Shown piece by piece: positions 28,322 through 36,146 of a stretch of 64,000 nucleotides of DNA (position 1 is its first letter; the number at the start of each line of letters is the position of its first letter). The stretch spans positions 445,868-509,867 of the forward strand of contig NZ_LMGJ01000001.1 in assembly GCF_001427385.1 (NCBI RefSeq), given 5' to 3'. The notes beneath the pieces are model-generated. The model did no database searches. It was not told the origin of the DNA and saw only the letters and a program-made list of their open reading frames with translations. Position numbers and translations under genes: made by a program. This DNA is from Mesorhizobium sp. Root157. GTDB taxonomy: Bacteria > Pseudomonadota > Alphaproteobacteria > Rhizobiales > Rhizobiaceae.

Positions 28322-28475
28322 ACCGGCAGGTCTCCTGACTTCCGTGTCGTCGCTTCCTTCCGCCTTCCCGGCTGTCTCTAGCCAGTGGCATCGTGGAAGA
28401 AGGCTCAACGGTTACAGTTGCGGGGGCAGTCCGGCTTGTGCCGATGGCTCGGCCAACCGTGTTCCCTTTTCATCC
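28322..28475 (-). promoter_or_regulatory. Cobalamin riboswitch of the btuBFCD operon
   Basis: Read on the minus strand, the conserved parts appear in the right order. First is AAAAGGGAACACGGT (28456-28470), then GGACTGCCCCCGCAACTGT (28414-28432), then the B12 box GCCACTG (28383-28389) and the closing GTCAGGAGACCTGCC (28325-28339). This is the class found upstream of btuB in proteobacteria: adenosylcobalamin binding switches the operon off. About 190 bases separate it from the start codon. Confidence 0.93.
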
Positions 28476-28665
28476 GCCTTGGCGGAACCAGTTCCGACAC
28501 CAGCTAGCCATGATCGATAAGCGCTGTCAATTCCGGCAGCGCCGGCAACAGTCCGGATTGCGTCAATGCGTCGCCGGGTGAAGGGCAACCCGGGCCAATG
28601 CCGCACCGTCCTTGCGGGAAGTTGCGAATTCCGCTACGTCGCCGCTTTGCGGACGGGAGCAGGCC

Positions 28666-29163
28666 TTGACCGATCAACGCGCCGATGTCGCCATCATCAT
28701 GGGCAGCCAGTCTGACTGGGAAACCATGCGCCATGCCGCCGAAACGCTGGAAGCGCTCGATGTCCCGCACAAGCGCCTGATCGTCTCGGCGCACCGTACC
28801 CCCGACCGGCTGTATGATTTCGCCAAGGGGGCCAAGGCAGCCGGCTACAAGGTGATCATCGCGGGAGCCGGCGGCGCCGCCCATCTGCCAGGCATGACGG
28901 CGGCCATGACGGCGCTGCCCGTATTCGGCGTGCCGGTTGAATCGAAGGCGCTGTCCGGCCAGGATTCGCTTCTCTCCATCGTTCAGATGCCAGCCGGCAT
29001 TCCGGTCGGAACGCTGGCCATTGGCAAGGCCGGCGCAGTCAACGCCGCCTTGCTTGCCGCTGCCGTGCTGGCATTGTCTGACGCAGCACTTGCATCGCGG
29101 CTCGATGCCTGGCGCGAGGCGCAGACGGCCAAGGTGGCGGCCGAACCCGAGGATCAACGCTGA
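28666..29163 (+). CDS. purE: 5-(carboxyamino)imidazole ribonucleotide mutase
   Basis: Class I PurE of 165 residues, which moves the carboxyl group from N5 to C4 of the imidazole in purine synthesis, working after PurK. The motif [12 protein letters not shown] (10-21), the SAHRTPDRL loop and [12 protein letters not shown] are all conserved. The TTG at 28666 has GGGAG six bases upstream and gives the family's usual N-terminus; upstream codons show no similarity. It ends in TGATG with purK. Confidence 0.95.
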   Translation: MTDQRADVAIIMGSQSDWETMRHAAETLEALDVPHKRLIVSAHRTPDRLYDFAKGAKAAGYKVIIAGAGGAAHLPGMTAAMTALPVFGVPVESKALSGQDSLLSIVQMPAGIPVGTLAIGKAGAVNAALLAAAVLALSDAALASRLDAWREAQTAKVAAEPEDQR

Positions 29164-30245
29164 TGCTCGCAGCCGGATCGACCATCGGCATCATCGGCGG
29201 AGGCCAGCTCGGCCGCATGCTGGCGATGGCCGCAGCACGCCTCGGCTACCGGACCGTGGTGCTGGAGCCGCAGCCGGATTGCCCCGCGGCACAGGTTGCC
29301 AATCGCCAGATCACCGCCGCCTATGACGACCCGGCTGCACTCGCCGAACTCGCAGCGGCCTCAGCCGTAGTAACCTACGAGTTCGAGAATGTTCCGGTTG
29401 CCGCTGCCGAGATACTGGCCGCCAGGGTACCCGTCCATCCGCCCGCGCGCGCCCTCGAAGTGGCGCAGGACCGCGTGGTGGAAAAAGAATTCCTCAATGG
29501 CATCGGCATCGCCACGGCCGGCTTCCATCCGGTCGACGACGACGCCGGTTTGACCGAAGCCTTGCGCGCCTTCGACGGCAGCGGCGTCTTGAAGACCCGG
29601 CGCATGGGCTACGACGGCAAGGGCCAGCGCGTATTCCGCAACATGGCAAGCGGCGGCTTCGCCGGCGTGTGCGAAGCGATGGGCAGCGTGCCGCTGATCC
29701 TCGAGGCGCTGGTGCCTTTCGAGCGCGAGATTTCCGTCATCGGCGCACGCGGTGCGGACGGGGCGATCGCGACCTATGCGCCGGCCGAGAACATCCATCG
29801 CAACGGCATCCTCCACTCCTCGACCGTGCCGGCCGCCATTTCCACAACAGCGGCGGACGCAGCGCGCGCGGCAGCGGCGAAGATCCTCAACGCGCTTGAC
29901 TATGTCGGCGTCATCGGCGTCGAATTCTTCGTACTGCCGGATGGCGCGCTGCTGGCCAACGAGATCGCCCCGCGCGTTCACAATTCCGGTCACTGGACCG
30001 AAGCCGCCTGCGCACTATCGCAGTTCGAACAGCACATTCGCGCAGTCGCGGGCCTGCCGCTCGGCGATCCACGCCGTCACAGCGATTGCGTGATGGAAAA
30101 CCTGATCGGCAACGACATCGCCCGCGTGCCCGCCTTGCTGGCCGAAGCCGACGTATTGGTGCATCTTTATGGCAAGGCCGAAGCCCGCCTCGGCCGCAAG
30201 ATGGGGCATTTCACCCGGCTTGGCCGACGCATTGCCCAAAGCTGA
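29163..30245 (+). CDS. purK: 5-(carboxyamino)imidazole ribonucleotide synthase
   Basis: ATP-grasp enzyme of 360 residues that carboxylates aminoimidazole ribonucleotide with bicarbonate and ATP. It shows IGIIGGGQLGRMLA at the N-terminus, the central KTRRMGYDGKGQ and the metal-binding FFVLPDGALLANEIAPRVHNSGHWT in parts. The start overlaps the purE stop by one base, so the pair is coupled and works in sequence. Confidence 0.96.
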   Translation: MLAAGSTIGIIGGGQLGRMLAMAAARLGYRTVVLEPQPDCPAAQVANRQITAAYDDPAALAELAAASAVVTYEFENVPVAAAEILAARVPVHPPARALEVAQDRVVEKEFLNGIGIATAGFHPVDDDAGLTEALRAFDGSGVLKTRRMGYDGKGQRVFRNMASGGFAGVCEAMGSVPLILEALVPFEREISVIGARGADGAIATYAPAENIHRNGILHSSTVPAAISTTAADAARAAAAKILNALDYVGVIGVEFFVLPDGALLANEIAPRVHNSGHWTEAACALSQFEQHIRAVAGLPLGDPRRHSDCVMENLIGNDIARVPALLAEADVLVHLYGKAEARLGRKMGHFTRLGRRIAQS

Positions 30246-30280
30246 GGGTAAAGCGAGCGCGCCCGGTCGTCACGCGAAGG

Positions 30281-30309
30281 TTGACAGGGACGAGACTCCT
30301 CGTTTATGA
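30281..30309 (+). promoter_or_regulatory. Probable promoter of rpmJ
   Basis: TTGACA (30281-30286), 17 bases, then TTATGA (30304-30309), about 80 bases before the L36 gene. The -35 box is perfect, the -10 weaker. Confidence 0.5.
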
Positions 30310-30386
30310 GCCTGTCACGAATTTGGCGCGCTCCTGGGCGCGCTTTTCAATTCCGCCCGCAAAGGGCCAAGTTGACGGGCAAGACC

Positions 30387-30512
30387 ATGAAGATCAAGAA
30401 CTCGCTCAAGGCGTTGAAGGCGCGTCACCGGGACAACCGCCTGGTTCGCCGCAAGGGCCGCATGTACATCATCAACAAGACCGACCCGCGCTTCAAGGCC
30501 CGCCAGGGCTGA
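30387..30512 (+). CDS. rpmJ: 50S ribosomal protein L36, zinc-free (C-) form
   Basis: A 41-residue basic protein, [17 protein letters not shown] followed by [23 protein letters not shown]. It matches the longer L36 form that lacks the CxxC...CxxxxH zinc site of classical 37-38-residue L36. It sits on the large ribosomal subunit. The ATG at 30387 is clear; the open frame to 30306 lacks similarity. It stands alone, away from other ribosomal genes, with its own promoter. Confidence 0.94.
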   Translation: MKIKNSLKALKARHRDNRLVRRKGRMYIINKTDPRFKARQG

Positions 30513-30634
30513 GTTGCGACTGGGGCCTGCGCTCGAATTCGGGTGCTTCGCAGTCTTGTGATGACCGCCGGCAAGCCGGCGCGCTCACACTAATTTCAGT
30601 TTGACCTTGCGCATGGCGAGACTAGACTCTTGCC

Positions 30635-31231
30635 ATGCGTATTTTTGTTGCCATCTGTCTGGTGCTTCTGGCGGCTACGCCCATGTCGCAGGCCGCCGAC
30701 AAAGCCGTGCCGGGCGAGCCGGGTGCGAAAAGCACTGCGGCAGAGACGCATGAGCAACGCCTCGACAGGCTGTTCGGGGAGCTCAAGCGCGAGCGCAACG
30801 AAAAAATAGCGACCCACATATCCCAGCGTATCTGGCAGGAATGGGCGCAGTCAGGCAGCGCCTCGGTCGAACTGATGATGCAGTGGTCGCAAAAAGCCAT
30901 CGAGACAAAGAAGTTCGATGTCGCGCTTGATTTCCTTGATCAGGTTGTAACCCTGCAACCTACCTATGCGGAAGGCTGGAACCGCCGCGCGACCGTTCAC
31001 TACATGATGAAGAACTACGGGAAGTCGATGGCCGACATCGACCGCACCCTGCAGCTTGAGCCGCGCCATTTCGGCGCTCTGTCCGGATTGGCGCAGATCA
31101 TGATGGATACCGATCGCAAGGAGGCGGCGCTGCGGGCCTGGCAGCGTGTCCTCGACATTTATCCGATGCTGCGCAACGCCCAGAACCAGGTTTCGGCCAT
31201 ATCCGAAGAACTGGCGGGCGAAAGCATCTGA
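30635..31231 (+). CDS. Exported tetratricopeptide-repeat protein
   Basis: A 198-residue protein with a signal peptide (cleavage near MSQAADK) and two or three TPR units between about residues 88 and 190 (for example AIETKKFDVALDFLDQVVTLQP and the following AEGWNRRATVHYMMKNYGKSM). TPR proteins serve as scaffolds; no partner is evident. It is convergent with pyk. Expected to be periplasmic. Confidence 0.82.
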   Translation: MRIFVAICLVLLAATPMSQAADKAVPGEPGAKSTAAETHEQRLDRLFGELKRERNEKIATHISQRIWQEWAQSGSASVELMMQWSQKAIETKKFDVALDFLDQVVTLQPTYAEGWNRRATVHYMMKNYGKSMADIDRTLQLEPRHFGALSGLAQIMMDTDRKEAALRAWQRVLDIYPMLRNAQNQVSAISEELAGESI

Positions 31232-31280
31232 TCTTCTCCGGCACCGCCTGAGCGGGCAAGCCGGCCCCCATCTGATGCAA

Positions 31281-32726
31281 TCAGGCCCCGGCGGGTTTGC
31301 CGTCGCCGAGCGGTTCGATATTGGCGATGCGCAGCATGTTTGTGGAGCCGGGCGTCCTCAGCGGCACACCGGCGGTGACGATGATGCGATCACCGACCTT
31401 GCCGAAATTCTCCTCATACGCGATGCGGCAGGCCCGGTTGACCATATCGTCGAGATCGCTGGCATCGGGCGACACGACGCAATGCGTGCCCCACACGAGC
31501 GAAAGGCGACGTGCGGTGTTCAGGATCGGCGATAGCGCGATGATCGGCACCTGCGGCCGTTCGCGCGCCGCTCTGAGCCCGGTGGCTCCCGATGCCGTAT
31601 AGGTCACGATGGCCGACAGCTTCAGCGTCTCGGCGATTTCGCGGGCCGCCAGCGAGATGGCGTCCGCTCCGGTGGCCTCCGGCGCGGAGCGCTGCGCGTT
31701 GATGACGGAGGCGTAGGTCGGATCGCGCTCCACGCGTTCCGCAATGCGGTTCATCGTTGCTACAGCCTCCACAGGGTAAGCACCTGCGGCCGACTCGGCA
31801 GAAAGCATGACGGCGTCGGCGCCTTCGAACACCGCCGTCGCCACGTCCGACACCTCGGCGCGCGTGGGCACCGGGGCCGAAATCATCGATTCCAGCATCT
31901 GCGTGGCAATCACCACCGGCTTGCCGGCGCGGCGCGCGGCGCGCGTGATCTGCTTCTGGATGCCGGGCACGGCTTCGAGCGGCATTTCCACACCAAGATC
32001 GCCGCGCGCGACCATCAAGGCGTCGGACAGGTCCATGATCTCGGCCAGGCGCGTGACCGCCTGCGGCTTTTCGATCTTGGACATGATCAAAGCCCGGCCT
32101 CGCGCGATCTTGCGCGCCTCGGCCAGATCTTCAGGCCTCTGGATGAAGGACAGGGCCACCCAGTCGACGCCGGCGGCGAGCACGGCATCAAGGTCGGCGC
32201 GGTCCTTTTCCGTCAACGCTCCGACAGGGAGTTCCGTGTCTGGCAGGGAAACGCCCTTCCTGTCGGAGATCGAGGTGCCGGCCACCACCACGCATTCGAT
32301 CGACTTGCCGTTGCTCTTGACCGCCTTGAGTTCCAGCTTGCCGTCGTCGATGAGCAGCCTGTGGCCAGGTTCGACCGAGGTCAGGATCTCGGGATGCGGC
32401 AGGTAGACACGCGTGGAGTTGCCGGGCTCAGGGTTGTCGTCGAGGGTAAACGTCTGGCCGACAGCAAGCGTTTCATTGCCGTTGACGAATTTGCCGACCC
32501 GCAGTTTCGGTCCCTGGATATCGGCGAGGATGCCGATCGGCCTGCCCACCGCCGCCTCGACGGAGCGGATGCGGCCGATCAGGGTGCGCATCAGGTCATG
32601 GTCCGCGTGGCTCATGTTGATGCGGAAGACATCGGCTCCCGCTTCGAACAGTTCCCTCAGTTTCGCCTCGTCGGAGGAGGCGGGACCGATGGTGGCGATG
32701 ATCTTGACCTTGCGGCTTCGTCTCAT
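31281..32726 (-). CDS. pyk: Pyruvate kinase
   Basis: Last glycolytic step, phosphoenolpyruvate plus ADP to pyruvate plus ATP; cytoplasmic, 481 residues. Family motifs are KIIATIGPAS at the N-terminus, FRINMSHA, the active-site MSKIEKPQAV with the catalytic Lys, ARGDLGVEMP and VMLSAESAAGAYP. Start ATG 32726 overlaps the stop codon of the upstream DUF1036 gene (ATGA), so pyk is probably translated as the second gene of a coupled pair. Confidence 0.96.
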   Translation of the reverse strand: MRRSRKVKIIATIGPASSDEAKLRELFEAGADVFRINMSHADHDLMRTLIGRIRSVEAAVGRPIGILADIQGPKLRVGKFVNGNETLAVGQTFTLDDNPEPGNSTRVYLPHPEILTSVEPGHRLLIDDGKLELKAVKSNGKSIECVVVAGTSISDRKGVSLPDTELPVGALTEKDRADLDAVLAAGVDWVALSFIQRPEDLAEARKIARGRALIMSKIEKPQAVTRLAEIMDLSDALMVARGDLGVEMPLEAVPGIQKQITRAARRAGKPVVIATQMLESMISAPVPTRAEVSDVATAVFEGADAVMLSAESAAGAYPVEAVATMNRIAERVERDPTYASVINAQRSAPEATGADAISLAAREIAETLKLSAIVTYTASGATGLRAARERPQVPIIALSPILNTARRLSLVWGTHCVVSPDASDLDDMVNRACRIAYEENFGKVGDRIIVTAGVPLRTPGSTNMLRIANIEPLGDGKPAGA

Positions 32727-33238
32727 TGACTGTTGCTTCCCGGGGCGGCGCTGCCGTCCGTTGATGGCTGCTCGGTCAGCTGGACCATCCAGCTTGCCTG
32801 CTCGCCTGTGTCATATTCCTGGAATCCGGCCCGCTGAAATCCCCGTGCGACGCAATCGGTGACGCCAGCGATCTTGAATTCCTTTTCGGCCACGCACATG
32901 CTGATCGGGCCGTCCCAGCGGCCGCCGCGCTCGGCGTCTTCTGCGTAAAGATAGTAAAACCTCGATGACAGCGGCCCCTCGATCAGAGTCTTGCAGCTCG
33001 ATGCCTCGATATGCCACCAGCCCTCGGTGATCCAGCCTGCCTTGGCGCGGTAGCCGATGCCCACCCCGACCAGATTCTGCGTCGCGTTGCAGACGCGAAA
33101 ATCGGCATGTGCCGGTGCTGCCAGAGCGAGCGTGACGACAGGCGCGGCGAGAAATGGCAGCAGCATGGCACTCACGCGGCGCACGCGCGAAGAGCCAGCA
33201 CATACCCTCTTCAATCCCCTCGATATCGTTGTCATCAT
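32723..33238 (-). CDS. Secreted DUF1036 protein
   Basis: A 171-residue exported protein of the DUF1036 family, function unknown. After a long N-terminal region the signal core LPFLAAPVVTLALAAPAHA is seen. The mature domain starts FRVCNATQNLVGVGIGYRA and carries the family's paired cysteines and aromatic residues (WITEGWWHIEASSCKTL, ISMCVAEKEF). The tail after VQLTEQP is low in complexity. First of a two-gene unit with pyk (4-base overlap). Start may be ATG 33238 or a later Met. Confidence 0.87.
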   Translation of the reverse strand: MMTTISRGLKRVCAGSSRVRRVSAMLLPFLAAPVVTLALAAPAHADFRVCNATQNLVGVGIGYRAKAGWITEGWWHIEASSCKTLIEGPLSSRFYYLYAEDAERGGRWDGPISMCVAEKEFKIAGVTDCVARGFQRAGFQEYDTGEQASWMVQLTEQPSTDGSAAPGSNSQ

Positions 33239-33454
33239 CTATTGACGCCCCTTTTCGACAAACTACCGGCGCATGTCAACGCGCCGCCGCATAGAATTCC
33301 AATCGATTTAAAAAACGGATGGCGCGTTGTTTGGTCGCCTTTGGGCAGATTTCGGGAAAAACCTTGTCCAAACCACGGCATTGCGCGGACGCCTTCTTCG
33401 TGGAATGACGGTAGCATCCCGCCTGGAACGAAAAACGGACCAATCTTCCCCCTC

Positions 33455-34252
33455 ATGACCCGATCCACAGTTTTCGCCCCTTTCGACCTGATCGAGGGCG
33501 ACCGCAAGCGAGGCATCGTGCTGGTTGCAGACCATGCCCGGCGCGACCTGCCGGACGAGTATGGCGATCTCGGTCTGCCCGCCGCCGAGTTCGAGCGCCA
33601 CATCGCCTATGATATCGGCGTCGAGGCGGTGACACGCGAACTTGCCGCACGGCTTGATGCGCCGGCGGTGCTGGCGACCTTCTCCCGTTTGCTGATCGAT
33701 CCCAACCGCGGCGAGGACGACCCCACGCTGGTTCGCCAGCTTTATGACGGAACCATCATTGCCGCCAACTATCCGCTTTCGCCCGAAGAGCGCGAGAAGC
33801 GGCTTGAGCGTTTCTACAGGCCCTATCATGACGCCGTCGCCGCAATGATCGCATCCGTGGCCGAAGCTTCGGGAAGAGCGCCTTTCATCTTCTCGGTGCA
33901 TTCCTTCACCCCGTCGATGCAAGGCATCGACCGGCCCTGGCATGCCGGCGTCTTGTGGGACCTCGACGACCGGGCGCCGCGTCCGCTGATCGACATGCTG
34001 GCGGCAGATGAAAAGCTCGTCGTTGGCGACAACGAACCCTATGACGGCGCGCTGCGCGGTGACAGCATGTTCAAGCACGCTATCGTCAACGGCTTTGCCC
34101 ATGCGCTGATCGAGATCCGTCAGGACCTGATTGCAAATCCCAACCAGGCCGCCGCCTGGGCCGGCAGGCTTGCCCCGATCGTTGACGCCATCAACCAGCG
34201 TCCCGATATACACGAAGTCAGACATTTCGGCTCACGCACCGGGCCGCTTTGA
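33455..34252 (+). CDS. N-formylglutamate amidohydrolase family protein
   Basis: A 265-residue putative zinc hydrolase of the N-formylglutamate amidohydrolase family (PF05013). The motifs VLVADHARRDLPDEYGDLG in two pieces, AYDIGVEAVTREL, FSRLLIDPNR and FSVHSFTPSM are visible. Histidine-degradation genes are absent nearby, so the true substrate may differ; many rhizobial members are annotated only by family. ATG 33455 fits the family start; the frame open to 33011 is a shadow. A DUF1244 gene follows 15 bases later. Confidence 0.87.
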   Translation: MTRSTVFAPFDLIEGDRKRGIVLVADHARRDLPDEYGDLGLPAAEFERHIAYDIGVEAVTRELAARLDAPAVLATFSRLLIDPNRGEDDPTLVRQLYDGTIIAANYPLSPEEREKRLERFYRPYHDAVAAMIASVAEASGRAPFIFSVHSFTPSMQGIDRPWHAGVLWDLDDRAPRPLIDMLAADEKLVVGDNEPYDGALRGDSMFKHAIVNGFAHALIEIRQDLIANPNQAAAWAGRLAPIVDAINQRPDIHEVRHFGSRTGPL

Positions 34253-34267
34253 ACGCAGGAGATGACC

Positions 34268-34576
34268 ATGACAGAGCTCAGCCACGATCAGCAGCGGGAT
34301 TTCGAGGCTGCGGCCTTCCGCCGGCTGGTGGAGCACTTGCGCCAACGCACCGACGTGCAGAACATCGATTTGATGAACCTTGCGGGATTCTGCCGCAACT
34401 GCCTGTCAAATTGGTATCGCGACGCCGCCGGCGCCAAGGGTGTCGATCTCACCAAGGAACAGTCGCGCGAAATCATCTATGGCATGCCCTATGCCGAGTG
34501 GCAGGCGCTTCACCAGACCGAAGCGTCTGGACCGAAGCAGGCGGCCTTTGAACTCAACCGGCCGAAAGACCACTGA
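34268..34576 (+). CDS. DUF1244 family protein
   Basis: A 102-residue cytoplasmic protein of the DUF1244 family. The family pattern is FRRLVEHLRQRTDVQNIDLMNLAGFCRNCLSNWY in pieces, with a CxxC (FCRNC) and YGMPYAEW. ATG 34268 is six bases from AGGAG; the ATG at 34262 is too close to it. It follows the amidohydrolase gene by 15 bases and is probably co-transcribed. Function unknown. Confidence 0.87.
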   Translation: MTELSHDQQRDFEAAAFRRLVEHLRQRTDVQNIDLMNLAGFCRNCLSNWYRDAAGAKGVDLTKEQSREIIYGMPYAEWQALHQTEASGPKQAAFELNRPKDH

Positions 34577-34685
34577 CGGGGTTTCGCATCCTTGGCCCAA
34601 ATGTTTTGGCCGGCTGCGCTTTGAAAGCGGGATAAAACGATTTAAGAGGAGACATTCTCCCGTTTCCCGCACGAGATTTGACCCG

Positions 34686-35861
34686 ATGAATGAATCGATC
34701 GCGAGCGCTGTTCGTGGCCGCTGGGCCGTCGCGACCATGTTTTTCGTCAACGGCTTCCTGACCGGAAGCTGGGCGCCGCAAATCCCGGTCTTCCTGACCC
34801 GTCTCGACATCAGCAAGTTCACGCTCGGCCTGCTCATCTTGCTGTTCGGGGTCGGCGCGGTCGGCGCCATGACGTGGTGCGGCCATCTCATTTCCAGGCA
34901 TGGGTCGCGCAATGTCGTGCGCTGGTTCGGTGTCGCTGCAGCGTTCGGCCTGCTGTTGGTGGCGCTTGCGCCGAACGTGCCGGTCGCTGCAATCACCATG
35001 GTGATCTTTGGCGGTCTGGTCGGTGGCATGGACGTCGCCATGAACGCCAACGCCATTGCCGTCGAGCGCAAGCTTTCGCGCGCCATCATGTCGTCGTCGC
35101 ACGGCTTCTGGAGCCTGGGCGGTTTTGCCGGCGGTGCGCTTGGCGGCTTTGCCATCCAGAACTTCGGCCACCTCGCCCATGCGGCTGGCGTGACGGTCGT
35201 TGCCTTTGCAGCTGTACTGCTGGCCTTGGGCCATCTCGTTGCCGAACCCAAGCCGGCGGGCGGCGTGCATCATCGGTTCTCCCTGCCGCGCAATCCGGTG
35301 ATTTACCTGATCGGCTTGATGGCGCTGTTTTCCATGATCCCGGAGGGTGCGGTCCTCGACTGGGCAGCCCTTTATCTGCAGCAGGAACTGGGCTCGGACC
35401 TTGCCACCGCCGGCCTCGCCTTCGCGGCCTTCTCGGGCGTCATGGCCTTCATGCGCTTCGCAGGCGATGCCGTGCGCAACCGCTTCGGCACCGTCACCAC
35501 CTTGCGCGTTTCAAGCCTTGTGGCCGCGGCCGGCATGCTGGTGGCCGGCCTGTCGACCTCGCCCTGGCTGGCCATTGCCGCCTTTGCCTTTTGCGGCTTC
35601 GGCATCGCCAATATGGTGCCGATCGCCTTTTCGGCCGGCGGCAATCAGGAAGGCATGCCATCGGGCATCGGCATGAGCGTGGTCACCACCATGGGTTATT
35701 GCGGCATTCTGGTTGCGCCCTCGGCAATCGGGTTCGTAGCGGAGCAGACTGGATTCGGGCCCATCTTCATCGCCCTGTCCGGCCTGCTGATCGTCGTGTG
35801 CCTGATGTCCGGTCTGGCGCGAAGCGCCGACTTCACCGCCGCGCCCGCTGCGGCTGAGTAG
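34686..35861 (+). CDS. Major facilitator superfamily transporter
   Basis: Inner-membrane transporter of 391 residues with about twelve hydrophobic segments. The N-terminal half has FFVNGFLTGSWAPQIPVFL and the loop motif GHLISRHGSRNVVR. The second half has an MFRFAGD-like loop (FMRFAGDAVRNRFGT). The sequence type (GSWAPQIP) is that of the bacterial YbjJ-like group, with unknown substrate. ATG 34686 is chosen; the upstream frame overlaps the DUF1244 gene and lacks similarity. Confidence 0.88.
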   Translation: MNESIASAVRGRWAVATMFFVNGFLTGSWAPQIPVFLTRLDISKFTLGLLILLFGVGAVGAMTWCGHLISRHGSRNVVRWFGVAAAFGLLLVALAPNVPVAAITMVIFGGLVGGMDVAMNANAIAVERKLSRAIMSSSHGFWSLGGFAGGALGGFAIQNFGHLAHAAGVTVVAFAAVLLALGHLVAEPKPAGGVHHRFSLPRNPVIYLIGLMALFSMIPEGAVLDWAALYLQQELGSDLATAGLAFAAFSGVMAFMRFAGDAVRNRFGTVTTLRVSSLVAAAGMLVAGLSTSPWLAIAAFAFCGFGIANMVPIAFSAGGNQEGMPSGIGMSVVTTMGYCGILVAPSAIGFVAEQTGFGPIFIALSGLLIVVCLMSGLARSADFTAAPAAAE

Positions 35862-35890
35862 CCGATACGAGCGGGAACGACGTCAGAGCC

Positions 35891-36049
35891 TCATATTCTG
35901 CCCATGAACAGCAGGATCAGCAGCACGATGAGGATCACGCCTACAATCCCCGAGGGGCCGTAGCCCCAACTGCGGGAATAGGGCCAACTCGGCACCGCTC
36001 CGATCAGAATCAGAACCAGGACGATGATGAGCAGGGTGCTGAGCGGCAT
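35891..36049 (-). CDS. DUF3309 small membrane protein
   Basis: A 52-residue protein made of two hydrophobic segments around the conserved PSWPYSRSWGYGPSG, the hallmark of the DUF3309 family. Function unknown. ATG 36049 has GAGG upstream. It lies convergent to the MFS gene and about 100 bases beyond the RND pump. Confidence 0.85.
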   Translation of the reverse strand: MPLSTLLIIVLVLILIGAVPSWPYSRSWGYGPSGIVGVILIVLLILLFMGRI

Positions 36050-36146
36050 GGCGAAAACCTCGCATCGTTGAAATTGGTGCCATGACAATGCGAAAGGCCG
36101 CTCGGTTGTTCCCGGTAGGCCTTGTCAGCGAAGTTCGCGTCGTGCG

